DNA from: Bacteroidales bacterium UBA5197
GTDB lineage: Bacteria; Bacteroidota; Bacteroidia; Bacteroidales; Lentimicrobiaceae
Direction of reading: 5' to 3'
NCBI GenBank assembly: GCA_002412885.1
Contig: DHVX01000091.1
Coordinates: 1 to 16,807 of the forward strand
Length of the DNA stretch: 16,807 nucleotides
Under the pieces are notes generated by a model. The model was not told the DNA's origin and did no database searches. It was given only the letters and a program-made list of their open reading frames with translations. Shown piece by piece: positions 1-6,521 of this stretch (position 1 is its first letter; each line of letters opens with the position of its first letter). The position numbers and the translations under genes are program-made.

Positions 1-2
1 CC

Positions 3-341
3 GGAAATCCGCGTAAGTCAGGAGGCGTTGTTTTCTCAACAAACCCCGATTACCGATACCAATACGAAAGCGTTCAGGAGGCTGTCACACTTCCTCCACA
101 AAAACAAGACCTGAGGGTTATGCTTGACAAAAAGCTTAAAGGTGGCAAAAAAGCTACGCTGGTTACCGGCTTTGTTGGTTCTGCTGCTGATCTTGCTGAT
201 CTCGCCAAACAACTCAAAAATCTATGCGCAGCCGGTGGAAATGCTGTGGAAGGAAATATTCTTGTTCAAGGTGATTTCAAACAGAAAATTCTGGACTTCC
301 TCCTGAAAAAAGGTTATAAAGCCAAAGCGGCAGGTGGGTGA
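3..341 (+). CDS. SUI1/YciH-family translation initiation factor, 3' part
   Basis: This is the 3' part of a gene whose start lies left of the window. The frame is open from base 3 to the TGA at 339-341, giving 112 visible residues. The visible protein begins with a GGVVFSTNPD-like segment, followed by TLPPQKQ and then the SUI1 core (LDKKLKGGKKATLVTGFVG, then GGNAV, then ILVQGDFKQKI) and a Lys/Gly-rich end. These match the bacterial YciH/eIF1-like family, small proteins of about 110-120 residues that resemble eukaryotic eIF1 and are thought to act on initiation fidelity at the ribosome. The ATG at 120 falls inside the conserved core, where relatives have another residue, so it is not the real start. 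No regulatory information is visible because the promoter is outside the window. Confidence 0.88.
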   Translation, partial: GNPRKSGGVVFSTNPDYRYQYESVQEAVTLPPQKQDLRVMLDKKLKGGKKATLVTGFVGSAADLADLAKQLKNLCAAGGNAVEGNILVQGDFKQKILDFLLKKGYKAKAAGG

Positions 342-386
342 AGTAAGCTTATTGTTAAATGATTTTATTGACATATCTGAACCTGA

Positions 387-2021
387 ATGGCAACAATTGT
401 ACTTAATTATTTTCGCAGAAATCCCTGGTTTTTCTATTTGCTGGGAGTACTGATGCTCATCCCGGCTTTGTTCTGGCATCTTGGATTTCTTGCCATAAAT
501 TTTCCTACCGATGAACCAACCCGCTCTATTGTTGCGCTGGAAATGATCCTCAGCGGGAATTACATAGTCCCGACCATCAATGGCGAATTTTATTACAACA
601 AGCCCCCGCTTTACAACTGGATCATCATACTTTACTATAAAATTGCCGGTAATTACTCCGAATTTACTTTGCGCTTGCCTGTGGTTATTCATCTGTTGCT
701 TTTTGGCCTGACTATTTTCCTCTTTGTCAGAAAGCATTATGGCAACAAACAGGGTTTTATTGTGGCCATGCTTTTTATTACTTCGGGTCGTATTCTTTTC
801 TGGGATTCCTTTCTGGGATTGATTGATATTACTTTTTCGTGGCTGGTTTATACATCATTTATGGTGATTTATCATTTTCACCGGAAGAAGAATTACCTGG
901 CTTTGTTCGTTTTGTCGTATTTGCTTACTTCGGTAACCTTTATGATGAAAGGCCTGCCTTCACTGGTTTTTCAGGGAATTACACTGTTGGTTTTCTTTAT
1001 TTACAACCGTGAATTTAAAAAGCTGTTCTCATGGCAGCATTTTCTGGGAATAGGCATTCTTATTCTGATTGTAGGGAGTTATTACCTGGCTTATTTTCAA
1101 TACAATACGCTTGACAATGTTTTCTCCACACTTTTCAGTGAATCGGAGAAACGAACCATCATCAATTACGGATGGTTCAGGTTTGTTACTCACTTGTTTA
1201 GTTTCCCGCTGGAAATGTTTTACCATTTCTTTCCATGGTCAATTCTCTGGATTTACGTTTTCCGGAAAGGGTTCAGGGCAACCCTGGCTGCAGATCCTTT
1301 TTTGAAGTTCAATTTTATGGTGTTTATTTTCAACATCATCATTTACTGGACTTCCCCCGAATCATACCCAAGGTACATTTTTATGCTGTTCCCGCCACTT
1401 TTTACTTTGCTGGTTTATATGTTCTTCAAGGACAGGGCTGCAAACGGAATATTCAGCCGGATCGTTGAATATTTCCTGCTTGGCGTGATGATACTCGGCA
1501 TAATTGCTGCGATTCCTATGCCATTGCTTGAGCAGACCGGTTTTGTGGATCAGTCCTGGCTGAAAGCTTCGGTTATGTTTTTGGTAATGTCGCTGCTGAC
1601 CTGGCTTTACTGGAAATTGAAAGATCAGCGACTGGTAATTTTTGTCGCTGGAATGCTGATGCTCAGGGTGGGATTTGACTGGTTTATTATTCCTCCGCGA
1701 TACAATGATTTTCAGGTACATAAAGTGGGCGCATTGAAAGCTGCTGAAGTTACAGGTGATGGAGATCTCTATATTTTTAAAGATTCGGAAACCGAACATG
1801 CCACCTCGTTTTATATTGCACTGGGTAAAAAGAAGGTGTTGAAATTCAAACATTCTGACTTCAATACCGAGGATTATTACTACCTTGATCCCCGATGGCT
1901 GCCTGAAGAGGCATACATCAGCCTGCACGATTTTCAACTATTCAGACACGATCAACCCATGAAAATTGTAAAACTGAAACCAGAAACAGTTCAGGAACTT
2001 AATAAAATATCAGGATTATGA
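387..2021 (+). CDS. GT39/ArnT-like membrane glycosyltransferase
   Basis: A 544-residue polytopic membrane protein of the PMT/ArnT superfamily, enzymes that move a sugar from a polyprenyl-phosphate carrier to a protein or lipid acceptor on the outer face of the inner membrane. The first external loop has the expected signature: acidic pair D42-E43 in TDEP, then LEM at 51-53, an NGEFYYNKPP stretch near 65-74 and an aromatic/Trp stretch. About a dozen hydrophobic segments follow up to roughly residue 430, then a soluble C-terminal domain of about 110 residues. The acceptor and sugar cannot be read from the sequence. The start at 387 is the first ATG before the first membrane segment; an ATG at 359 is out of frame. 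The 3' end overlaps the channel gene by 4 bp (ATGA), so the two are probably translationally coupled. Confidence 0.85.
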   Translation: MATIVLNYFRRNPWFFYLLGVLMLIPALFWHLGFLAINFPTDEPTRSIVALEMILSGNYIVPTINGEFYYNKPPLYNWIIILYYKIAGNYSEFTLRLPVVIHLLLFGLTIFLFVRKHYGNKQGFIVAMLFITSGRILFWDSFLGLIDITFSWLVYTSFMVIYHFHRKKNYLALFVLSYLLTSVTFMMKGLPSLVFQGITLLVFFIYNREFKKLFSWQHFLGIGILILIVGSYYLAYFQYNTLDNVFSTLFSESEKRTIINYGWFRFVTHLFSFPLEMFYHFFPWSILWIYVFRKGFRATLAADPFLKFNFMVFIFNIIIYWTSPESYPRYIFMLFPPLFTLLVYMFFKDRAANGIFSRIVEYFLLGVMILGIIAAIPMPLLEQTGFVDQSWLKASVMFLVMSLLTWLYWKLKDQRLVIFVAGMLMLRVGFDWFIIPPRYNDFQVHKVGALKAAEVTGDGDLYIFKDSETEHATSFYIALGKKKVLKFKHSDFNTEDYYYLDPRWLPEEAYISLHDFQLFRHDQPMKIVKLKPETVQELNKISGL

Positions 2022-3292
2022 TTTTATTACAGATTGGTTCAGCCGCGAAAGAATGGTTGATGCAAAACGGATTTTCACATCATTTTGCAGAAGATATCCG
2101 CAACATTACAGATTTTGTCATTTCATTTGCACTGATTATTGCGTTTTACTTCGTGCTCAAATATGTGGTTTTGGCTGTTGTTAGAAAAATAACCCGAAAA
2201 TCAAGCACAACTTGGGACGATGCTTTATACACAAGCCGGTTTTTTCATAAAGTTTTATTGCTCATTCCCGGAGTATTGCTGGGATTTATTGCTCCCATTA
2301 CCCTCACTGAGTTTCCGGTGGCACTCGCCCGGCTGATGCAGTTAACTCAGATTTACCTGGTTTTTGTTGCCCTTTTTGCCATCAATTCTTTTCTGAATGC
2401 AATCTATGAAATCTATCAGGGCTTTGAGGTTTCAAAATCAAAACCAATCAAAGGGTATCTTCAGGTTTTCAAGATTATACTTTTTGTAGTCGGCGCAATT
2501 ATTGCCATTTCTGTGTTTCTCGGCAAATCTCCTGTTTTATTGCTTGGTGGACTGGGTGCATTTTCGGCCATTTTGCTTCTGGTCTTCAAGGATCCGATTC
2601 TTGGATTGGTGGCTGGCATTCAGATTTCGGCCAACGATATGGTAAGGCCCGGCGATTGGATTGTTCAGGGAAAGTCAGGTGCCGATGGCGTGGTTACCGA
2701 AATTTCGCTCACTACGGTCAAAGTTCAGAACTGGGATAGAACCATCACAACCGTCCCTACTTATTCGCTCGTAGCAGAAAGCTTCACAAACTGGAGAGGT
2801 ATGGAGGAGTCGGGCGGAAGGCGCATCAAGCGATCCATAAACATCGACATGAACAGTATCAGATTCTGTTCCCGGGAAATGCTCGATCGCTTTAAACAGA
2901 TTGAATTGGTAAAAGGATATGTTGAGCATAAGAATTTTGAACTTGAGCAATACAATACCACAAACAACATCGACAACAGTGTGCTGGTGAATGGCAGGCG
3001 ACAAACCAATCTGGGCGTTTTCAGGGCCTACCTTTCAGCGTATTTACGAAGCAATCAGAACATCCGTCAGGATATGACTTTCCTTGTCAGGCAGTTACAG
3101 CCCGGCGAAAGCGGAATTCCTATGGAAATTTATGTTTTCAGTAAGGTTCAGGAATGGGCAAAATATGAAGATATTCAATCAGATATTTTTGACCATATTC
3201 TGGCAGCCATCCCAGAATTTGAACTTCAGGTATTTCAGAATCCTTCGGGCGCTGATTTCAGAAACCTGGGCGTTAAAACCCACAACCCCTGA
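2018..3292 (+). CDS. MscS-family mechanosensitive channel (YbdG/YnaI-like)
   Basis: A 424-residue inner-membrane protein of the small-conductance mechanosensitive channel family, which opens under membrane tension and releases solutes on osmotic downshock. Five hydrophobic segments are visible (about 31-53, 77-95, 105-125, 147-167 and 171-200). The last is the Gly/Ala-rich pore helix, containing GGLGAFSAILLL and then FKDPILGLVAG. The beta domain follows with RPGDWI at about 210-215, then GVVTEISLTTVKVQNWD and a VPTYSL segment. Length and the NWRGMEESGGRRIKRSI stretch fit the YbdG/YnaI branch (E. coli YbdG has 415 residues) better than short MscS. The start codon overlaps the glycosyltransferase stop, and its own TGA (3290-3292) lies inside an inverted repeat. 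Confidence 0.92.
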   Translation: MILLQIGSAAKEWLMQNGFSHHFAEDIRNITDFVISFALIIAFYFVLKYVVLAVVRKITRKSSTTWDDALYTSRFFHKVLLLIPGVLLGFIAPITLTEFPVALARLMQLTQIYLVFVALFAINSFLNAIYEIYQGFEVSKSKPIKGYLQVFKIILFVVGAIIAISVFLGKSPVLLLGGLGAFSAILLLVFKDPILGLVAGIQISANDMVRPGDWIVQGKSGADGVVTEISLTTVKVQNWDRTITTVPTYSLVAESFTNWRGMEESGGRRIKRSINIDMNSIRFCSREMLDRFKQIELVKGYVEHKNFELEQYNTTNNIDNSVLVNGRRQTNLGVFRAYLSAYLRSNQNIRQDMTFLVRQLQPGESGIPMEIYVFSKVQEWAKYEDIQSDIFDHILAAIPEFELQVFQNPSGADFRNLGVKTHNP

Positions 3293-3370
3293 CAGGGTTT
3301 GGCTACTTGTCAGGAGGTTATCGTGCATCTGCCGGGCTGCCCGTTTTTGGAGGGTTCGTAACCCTGTCAG
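3289..3370. repeat. Inverted repeat between convergent genes
   Basis: CTGACAGGGTT at 3289-3299 and its perfect 11-bp complement AACCCTGTCAG at 3360-3370 enclose 60 bp. A related copy (CTTGTCAGG) lies at 3306-3314. A small GC stem, CGGG/CCCG at 3333-3343, is followed by five T on the plus strand and could help stop transcription from the left, although a 4-bp stem is weak. The element spans the channel stop codon and the last 17 or so codons of the convergent lycopene cyclase gene. Repeats of this CTGACAGG type are common in Bacteroidota intergenic DNA as far as I recall; a terminator role in both directions is inferred. Confidence 0.7.
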
Positions 3371-4058
3371 CGGTTAGCGGAAATCGCCTCTTCAGCCATT
3401 CATATATGGTTGTATTCATCAGCAGCATCAGCAAACCGTAAACTGCATCTTCAATAGGTATGGTTCCCAGCCTGATGCCAAGATTTCTTGTGTCGTCATA
3501 CCACACCACCGGTTCAGGAGTAAACATTCCTGTGAGTGCGCCATTTACTATGAAAAACGGAATCAGGATCACAAAATACATCACATAAAACCTTCCCAGG
3601 TAACTGACTTTGAACACGAAAAGGTGCAGCGAAAGAAAAACAGCAGTTAACAGAAATGTTATGAATGTATACCAGCGGTCGGGATTAAAAGCCGCCACAA
3701 GAAGCAGTACAACGATAAAAACGGCGGTTATTGTTTTGGCGTACTTTCCCAGCAGATCTTTTTTAATCAGATATTCAAATGCATGATACGTAAACAGACA
3801 GGCATAAGGAATTGCAATGAAGAACAGCCACTCTTCAACGGGCAGATTCAAGATGCTGAATCCCTGCAGGTGAATGGGATTAAACCCCCACACCGCCAGT
3901 TCTGTTTTCATCACATCCCAGGGGATAAACACCAGCATGGTGCCAATCATTGCCGGAAACAGATATTTCCAGTTGCGGTAAAACTTAAGTCGTTTGTCAA
4001 AACCCGCCAAAAAAGGAACCGAGATTGACAAAATTATGATCCAGAAATAATAAGACAC
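3318..4058 (-). CDS. crtYcd: Lycopene beta-cyclase, fused CrtYc-CrtYd type
   Basis: A 246-residue integral membrane protein that should cyclise both ends of lycopene to give beta-carotene. It consists of two homologous 'lycopene cyclase domain' halves of the CrtYc/CrtYd kind, fused in one chain as in archaea, some Bacteroidota and fungal CarRA proteins. Each half has the family's PxE(E/D) motif: PVEE at residues 73-76 and PIED at 201-204. About seven membrane segments are visible. It is the last gene of the crt operon, 3 bp after crtZ. The C-terminal residues after about 228 (VTNPPKTGS and onward) are encoded by the palindromic repeat at 3289-3370, so this polar tail is probably not conserved. 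It is unrelated to the FAD-dependent CrtY/CrtL cyclases. Confidence 0.92.
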   Translation of the reverse strand: MSYYFWIIILSISVPFLAGFDKRLKFYRNWKYLFPAMIGTMLVFIPWDVMKTELAVWGFNPIHLQGFSILNLPVEEWLFFIAIPYACLFTYHAFEYLIKKDLLGKYAKTITAVFIVVLLLVAAFNPDRWYTFITFLLTAVFLSLHLFVFKVSYLGRFYVMYFVILIPFFIVNGALTGMFTPEPVVWYDDTRNLGIRLGTIPIEDAVYGLLMLLMNTTIYEWLKRRFPLTADRVTNPPKTGSPADAR

Positions 4059-4061
4059 AGA

Positions 4062-4538
4062 TCAGCCTTTCTGCGCATTTGCAGCGCGGTTTTTCGAGAA
4101 CTCTTCAATATAATATTTAAAAGGCGCAATCAGAAACCCATAGTTATAATGTGCATGTGGGTTGTGGTGCTCAAGATGCGCTTTTACTGTGGCCCTGAGG
4201 TAGCGGTTCGAGAATTTCTTAAGAATCGGAACCCGCTGATGCACATACACATCGTGAAACATAAAGTAAGCAAATCCGTAAAGAAAAATGCCGATGCCGA
4301 AACTGAGCAGATAGCTGTTCGGGGTCATCACCCCAAAATAGATAAGCAGAATGCTGGGAACCGCAAAAATTACGGCAAACACATCGTTCCATTCAATTTT
4401 TCGTCCGTCGCGCAAATGGTGATCTTTATGAAGCACCCACAGGAAGCCGTGCATTACGTATTTGTGGGTAAACCAGGCCATAAATTCCATAAAGAAAAAG
4501 GCTGCAAGCACAATCAGGATGTTGATGATGATATTCAT
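4062..4538 (-). CDS. crtZ: Beta-carotene 3-hydroxylase
   Basis: A 158-residue membrane di-iron enzyme of the fatty acid hydroxylase/sterol desaturase superfamily. It should hydroxylate both beta-ionone rings of beta-carotene, giving beta-cryptoxanthin and then zeaxanthin. All the expected histidine clusters are present: HKYVMH at 25-30, HKDHH at 37-41, HDVYVH at 95-100 and HLEHHNPHAH at 121-130, separated by hydrophobic helices near 3-22, 53-70 and 75-94. The length is typical for bacterial CrtZ. The gene follows idi after 81 bp, the only sizeable gap in the operon, and precedes crtYcd by 3 bp. With the cyclase next to it, zeaxanthin is the most likely product; no ketolase (crtW) is seen in the window. 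Confidence 0.94.
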   Translation of the reverse strand: MNIIINILIVLAAFFFMEFMAWFTHKYVMHGFLWVLHKDHHLRDGRKIEWNDVFAVIFAVPSILLIYFGVMTPNSYLLSFGIGIFLYGFAYFMFHDVYVHQRVPILKKFSNRYLRATVKAHLEHHNPHAHYNYGFLIAPFKYYIEEFSKNRAANAQKG

Positions 4539-4592
4539 TGTTCAAAGTTGTTTTGGTTAAACGTTTTTATATTTCTGTTAAAAGAAGACTAC

Positions 4593-4635
4593 AGTTGTTC
4601 TGAAGTCATTTTGTTCGTTTTAGTTGTCCTGAAGT
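4593..4635. repeat. Short direct repeat in the idi-crtZ gap
   Basis: AGTTGTTCTGAAGT at 4593-4606 is repeated 29 bp further on as AGTTGTCCTGAAGT at 4622-4635, with 13 of 14 bases identical and weaker similarity running about 7 bases beyond. The second copy encodes the last codons of idi, and the idi stop codon abuts it. It looks like a small imperfect tandem duplication of the idi end. Confidence 0.6.
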
Positions 4636-5150
4636 TTTTTTGAGTAGTATTCAACTACCCTGTCAAATGCAATCCGAAACCAGACAGTGAATTGTTCGGG
4701 ATTGTTATTCATCTGATTACCGATATTCTCAAGTGATTCAAATTTAAAGGAGGCTACTTCATCGGTATTGATAACCGGAAGTTCATCACTGAATCCGATA
4801 AACACATGATCAACTTCATGCTCTGTAAGGTCATTGTCGAAAGGAGCGATATAAGTAAAGTGAAATGCTTTCGAAAGCTGGCAATCAAATCCCATTTCTT
4901 CGACAAGCCTTCGATGTGCAGCTGCCTCTGTATCTTCGCCCGGACGTGGATGACTGCAGCAGGTGTTTGTCCATAAACCCGGTGAATGGTATTTTGAGAA
5001 TGCCCTTTGCTGAAGCATCAGTTCACCTTTGCTGTTGAACACAAAAACTGAAAACGCCCTGTGCAGCTCAGCTTTGCGATGCGCCTGCATTTTCTCCATT
5101 ATTCCGGTTTCCCGGTCATGCTGATCTACTAAAATTACAAATTCTTCCAT
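4620..5150 (-). CDS. idi: Isopentenyl-diphosphate delta-isomerase, type 1
   Basis: A 176-residue cytosolic Nudix-fold enzyme that interconverts isopentenyl and dimethylallyl diphosphate and so balances the C5 units used for prenyl chains. The type 1 signature is clear: NTCCSHP at 62-68, with C65 in the position of the catalytic Cys of E. coli Idi; a Nudix-like stretch from about 71 (GEDTEAAAHRRLVEEMGF); and metal-ligand Glu residues in TEHEVDHVF (E110, E112). A Trp-Phe segment (FTVWFRIAF) near the end also fits. The length matches the family, which is about 180 residues. It starts 3 bp after the preceding small gene, and its presence in the operon suggests co-ordinated supply of precursors for carotenoids. 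Confidence 0.95.
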   Translation of the reverse strand: MEEFVILVDQHDRETGIMEKMQAHRKAELHRAFSVFVFNSKGELMLQQRAFSKYHSPGLWTNTCCSHPRPGEDTEAAAHRRLVEEMGFDCQLSKAFHFTYIAPFDNDLTEHEVDHVFIGFSDELPVINTDEVASFKFESLENIGNQMNNNPEQFTVWFRIAFDRVVEYYSKKLQDN

Positions 5151-5153
5151 TGC

Positions 5154-5672
5154 TTAATTCGTAAAAGGCTTAATGCCGGTTTTTTCATTGGCAGTCAGTT
5201 CACCCGATTTCATCATAAAATCTGCAATTTGTCTGCTCAGTTGTTCATTCCCTTTTGTTTTTCCAAATGTACTGAGATTCGACAAAATAAACTTCTTATC
5301 GTCGTTCAGGCTGGAATTATATCCCAGAAATGAAGGAGCTTTGCTCTGGGTGGCAAAACGCAGAAATCTGATTTCCAGATTATTCGGCGAAGTTTGAACC
5401 GCTGATTCCAGCAACTGTTTTCCCTTGCGGAAATTACTGATTTTTTTAGCCGGATTTGAAATACAGGCCGGCGATGCTGCTGTGGCTGCCCCGTAGTAAG
5501 CAGTAAGTAAGGCATCTTTGGGCGGCGATTTGTCGAATGATGTGCTTAGTTTCAGCGAATTGCATTCGTCTGCTGACATGCCGAAATACATCTTCCGGGC
5601 CTCATTCAGTGTTACTTGCGAAAAGGCTGTGTGGGCAAAAAGTATAAGAATCGTTACGATGATTGGTTTCAT
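5154..5672 (-). CDS. Secreted protein of unknown function in the crt operon
   Basis: A 172-residue protein that I cannot assign to a named family. It begins with a good Sec signal peptide (MKP, a hydrophobic core IIVTILILFAHTAF, then a likely cut after AFS before QVTLNE), so it is probably periplasmic or outer-membrane associated. The mature part of about 150 residues looks alpha-helical. It contains DKSPPKDALLTAYYGAA, a pair of Cys (near 37 and 70), and a segment NLEIRFLRFATQSKAPSFLGY that reads like part of a tetratricopeptide-type helical repeat. It sits 6 bp after crtB and 3 bp before idi, so it is co-transcribed with the pigment genes. A role in carotenoid handling or envelope placement is possible but only inferred from position. 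Confidence 0.8.
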   Translation of the reverse strand: MKPIIVTILILFAHTAFSQVTLNEARKMYFGMSADECNSLKLSTSFDKSPPKDALLTAYYGAATAASPACISNPAKKISNFRKGKQLLESAVQTSPNNLEIRFLRFATQSKAPSFLGYNSSLNDDKKFILSNLSTFGKTKGNEQLSRQIADFMMKSGELTANEKTGIKPFTN

Positions 5673-5678
5673 GATTGT

Positions 5679-6515
5679 TTAAAGAAGATTGAACTGATGC
5701 CTCAGGTATGAGGTAAACAATAGTTTGTATTTGGTTCTGTTGGGAATCCTGATTCTCTCCTGCATGATCTGATTGGATCGGGTGCTGCGGATTTTCAGGA
5801 ATAGCTTATGAAAATATACATAGGCCATATAAACTCCGAATCTTGCGCCTTTGGGCAGATTTCTGATGCCTTCAAGTCCATCGGCAAAATCGATCGCAAT
5901 GTCATCTTCAATCTTTTTCTTGGTTTCTTCGTTGAATTTCGAAAGATCAACCCCAGGAAAATAAGATCTGCCGAGGTCTTTGTAATCTGCTTTAAGATCA
6001 CGCAAAAAATTGATTTTCTGAAAAGCCGATCCCAAACGCATAGCCGGACCTTTCAATCTCTGATATTTCTCGTCATCTCCTTCACAAAATACCCTCAGAC
6101 ACATCAATCCGACTACTTCAGCTGAACCTAGTATATATTCCTCAAACGCCGGCTGATCGTAATGAATGTCTCTCAGGTCCATTTCCATGCTGTTCAGAAA
6201 CTTCTCAATCAGATCCCACTCAATGTTGTATTTATTCACAGCCCATTGAAAGTTGTTCAGTATGGGATTAAGACTTATTTTCTCGTCAATTGCCAGTCGG
6301 GTGTCATCTTTAAAACGAGCCAGTAGCTTTGCTTTGTCGAAACCATGAAATGAATCCACAATTTCATCGGCAAAGCGCACAAATCCATAAATGGCATAAA
6401 TGGGGTCATGAAACCTCCGGCTGAAAAATCGGATTCCCAGAGAGAATGATGTCGAATAAGTTACAGTTGCAAGCTTGCTCGACTTCTTTGAAATCATGTC
6501 AAATAGATCTTTCAT
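5679..6515 (-). CDS. crtB: Phytoene synthase (squalene/phytoene synthase family)
   Basis: A 278-residue enzyme that condenses two geranylgeranyl diphosphates head to head, through prephytoene diphosphate, to 15-cis-phytoene, the first committed carotenoid step. The two aspartate-rich Mg-binding motifs are present: DEIVD at 50-54 within FVRFADEIVDSF, and DLKAD at 173-177 within QKINFLRDLKADYKDLGR. The N-terminal YSTSFSLGIRFF segment also matches the family. The length is near the usual 270-310. The gene begins 6 bp after crtI ends, the usual crtI-crtB pairing. Squalene or diapophytoene synthesis cannot be excluded by sequence alone, but the neighbouring cyclase and hydroxylase argue for the C40 route. 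Confidence 0.93.
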   Translation of the reverse strand: MKDLFDMISKKSSKLATVTYSTSFSLGIRFFSRRFHDPIYAIYGFVRFADEIVDSFHGFDKAKLLARFKDDTRLAIDEKISLNPILNNFQWAVNKYNIEWDLIEKFLNSMEMDLRDIHYDQPAFEEYILGSAEVVGLMCLRVFCEGDDEKYQRLKGPAMRLGSAFQKINFLRDLKADYKDLGRSYFPGVDLSKFNEETKKKIEDDIAIDFADGLEGIRNLPKGARFGVYMAYVYFHKLFLKIRSTRSNQIMQERIRIPNRTKYKLLFTSYLRHQFNLL

Positions 6516-6521
6516 GGCAGT

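Noticed and set aside
222..737. 171-codon open frame on the minus strand
   Set aside because: It overlaps the well-supported SUI1 and glycosyltransferase genes and has no recognisable features; an antisense shadow.
1362..1937. 191-codon open frame on the minus strand inside the glycosyltransferase
   Set aside because: Antisense to a clear membrane protein gene, with His/Gln-rich composition typical of such shadows.
3331..3348. GC stem plus five T as a strong terminator
   Set aside because: The stem is only 4 bp with a 3-nt loop and lies inside the cyclase coding sequence; kept only as a minor part of the larger repeat.
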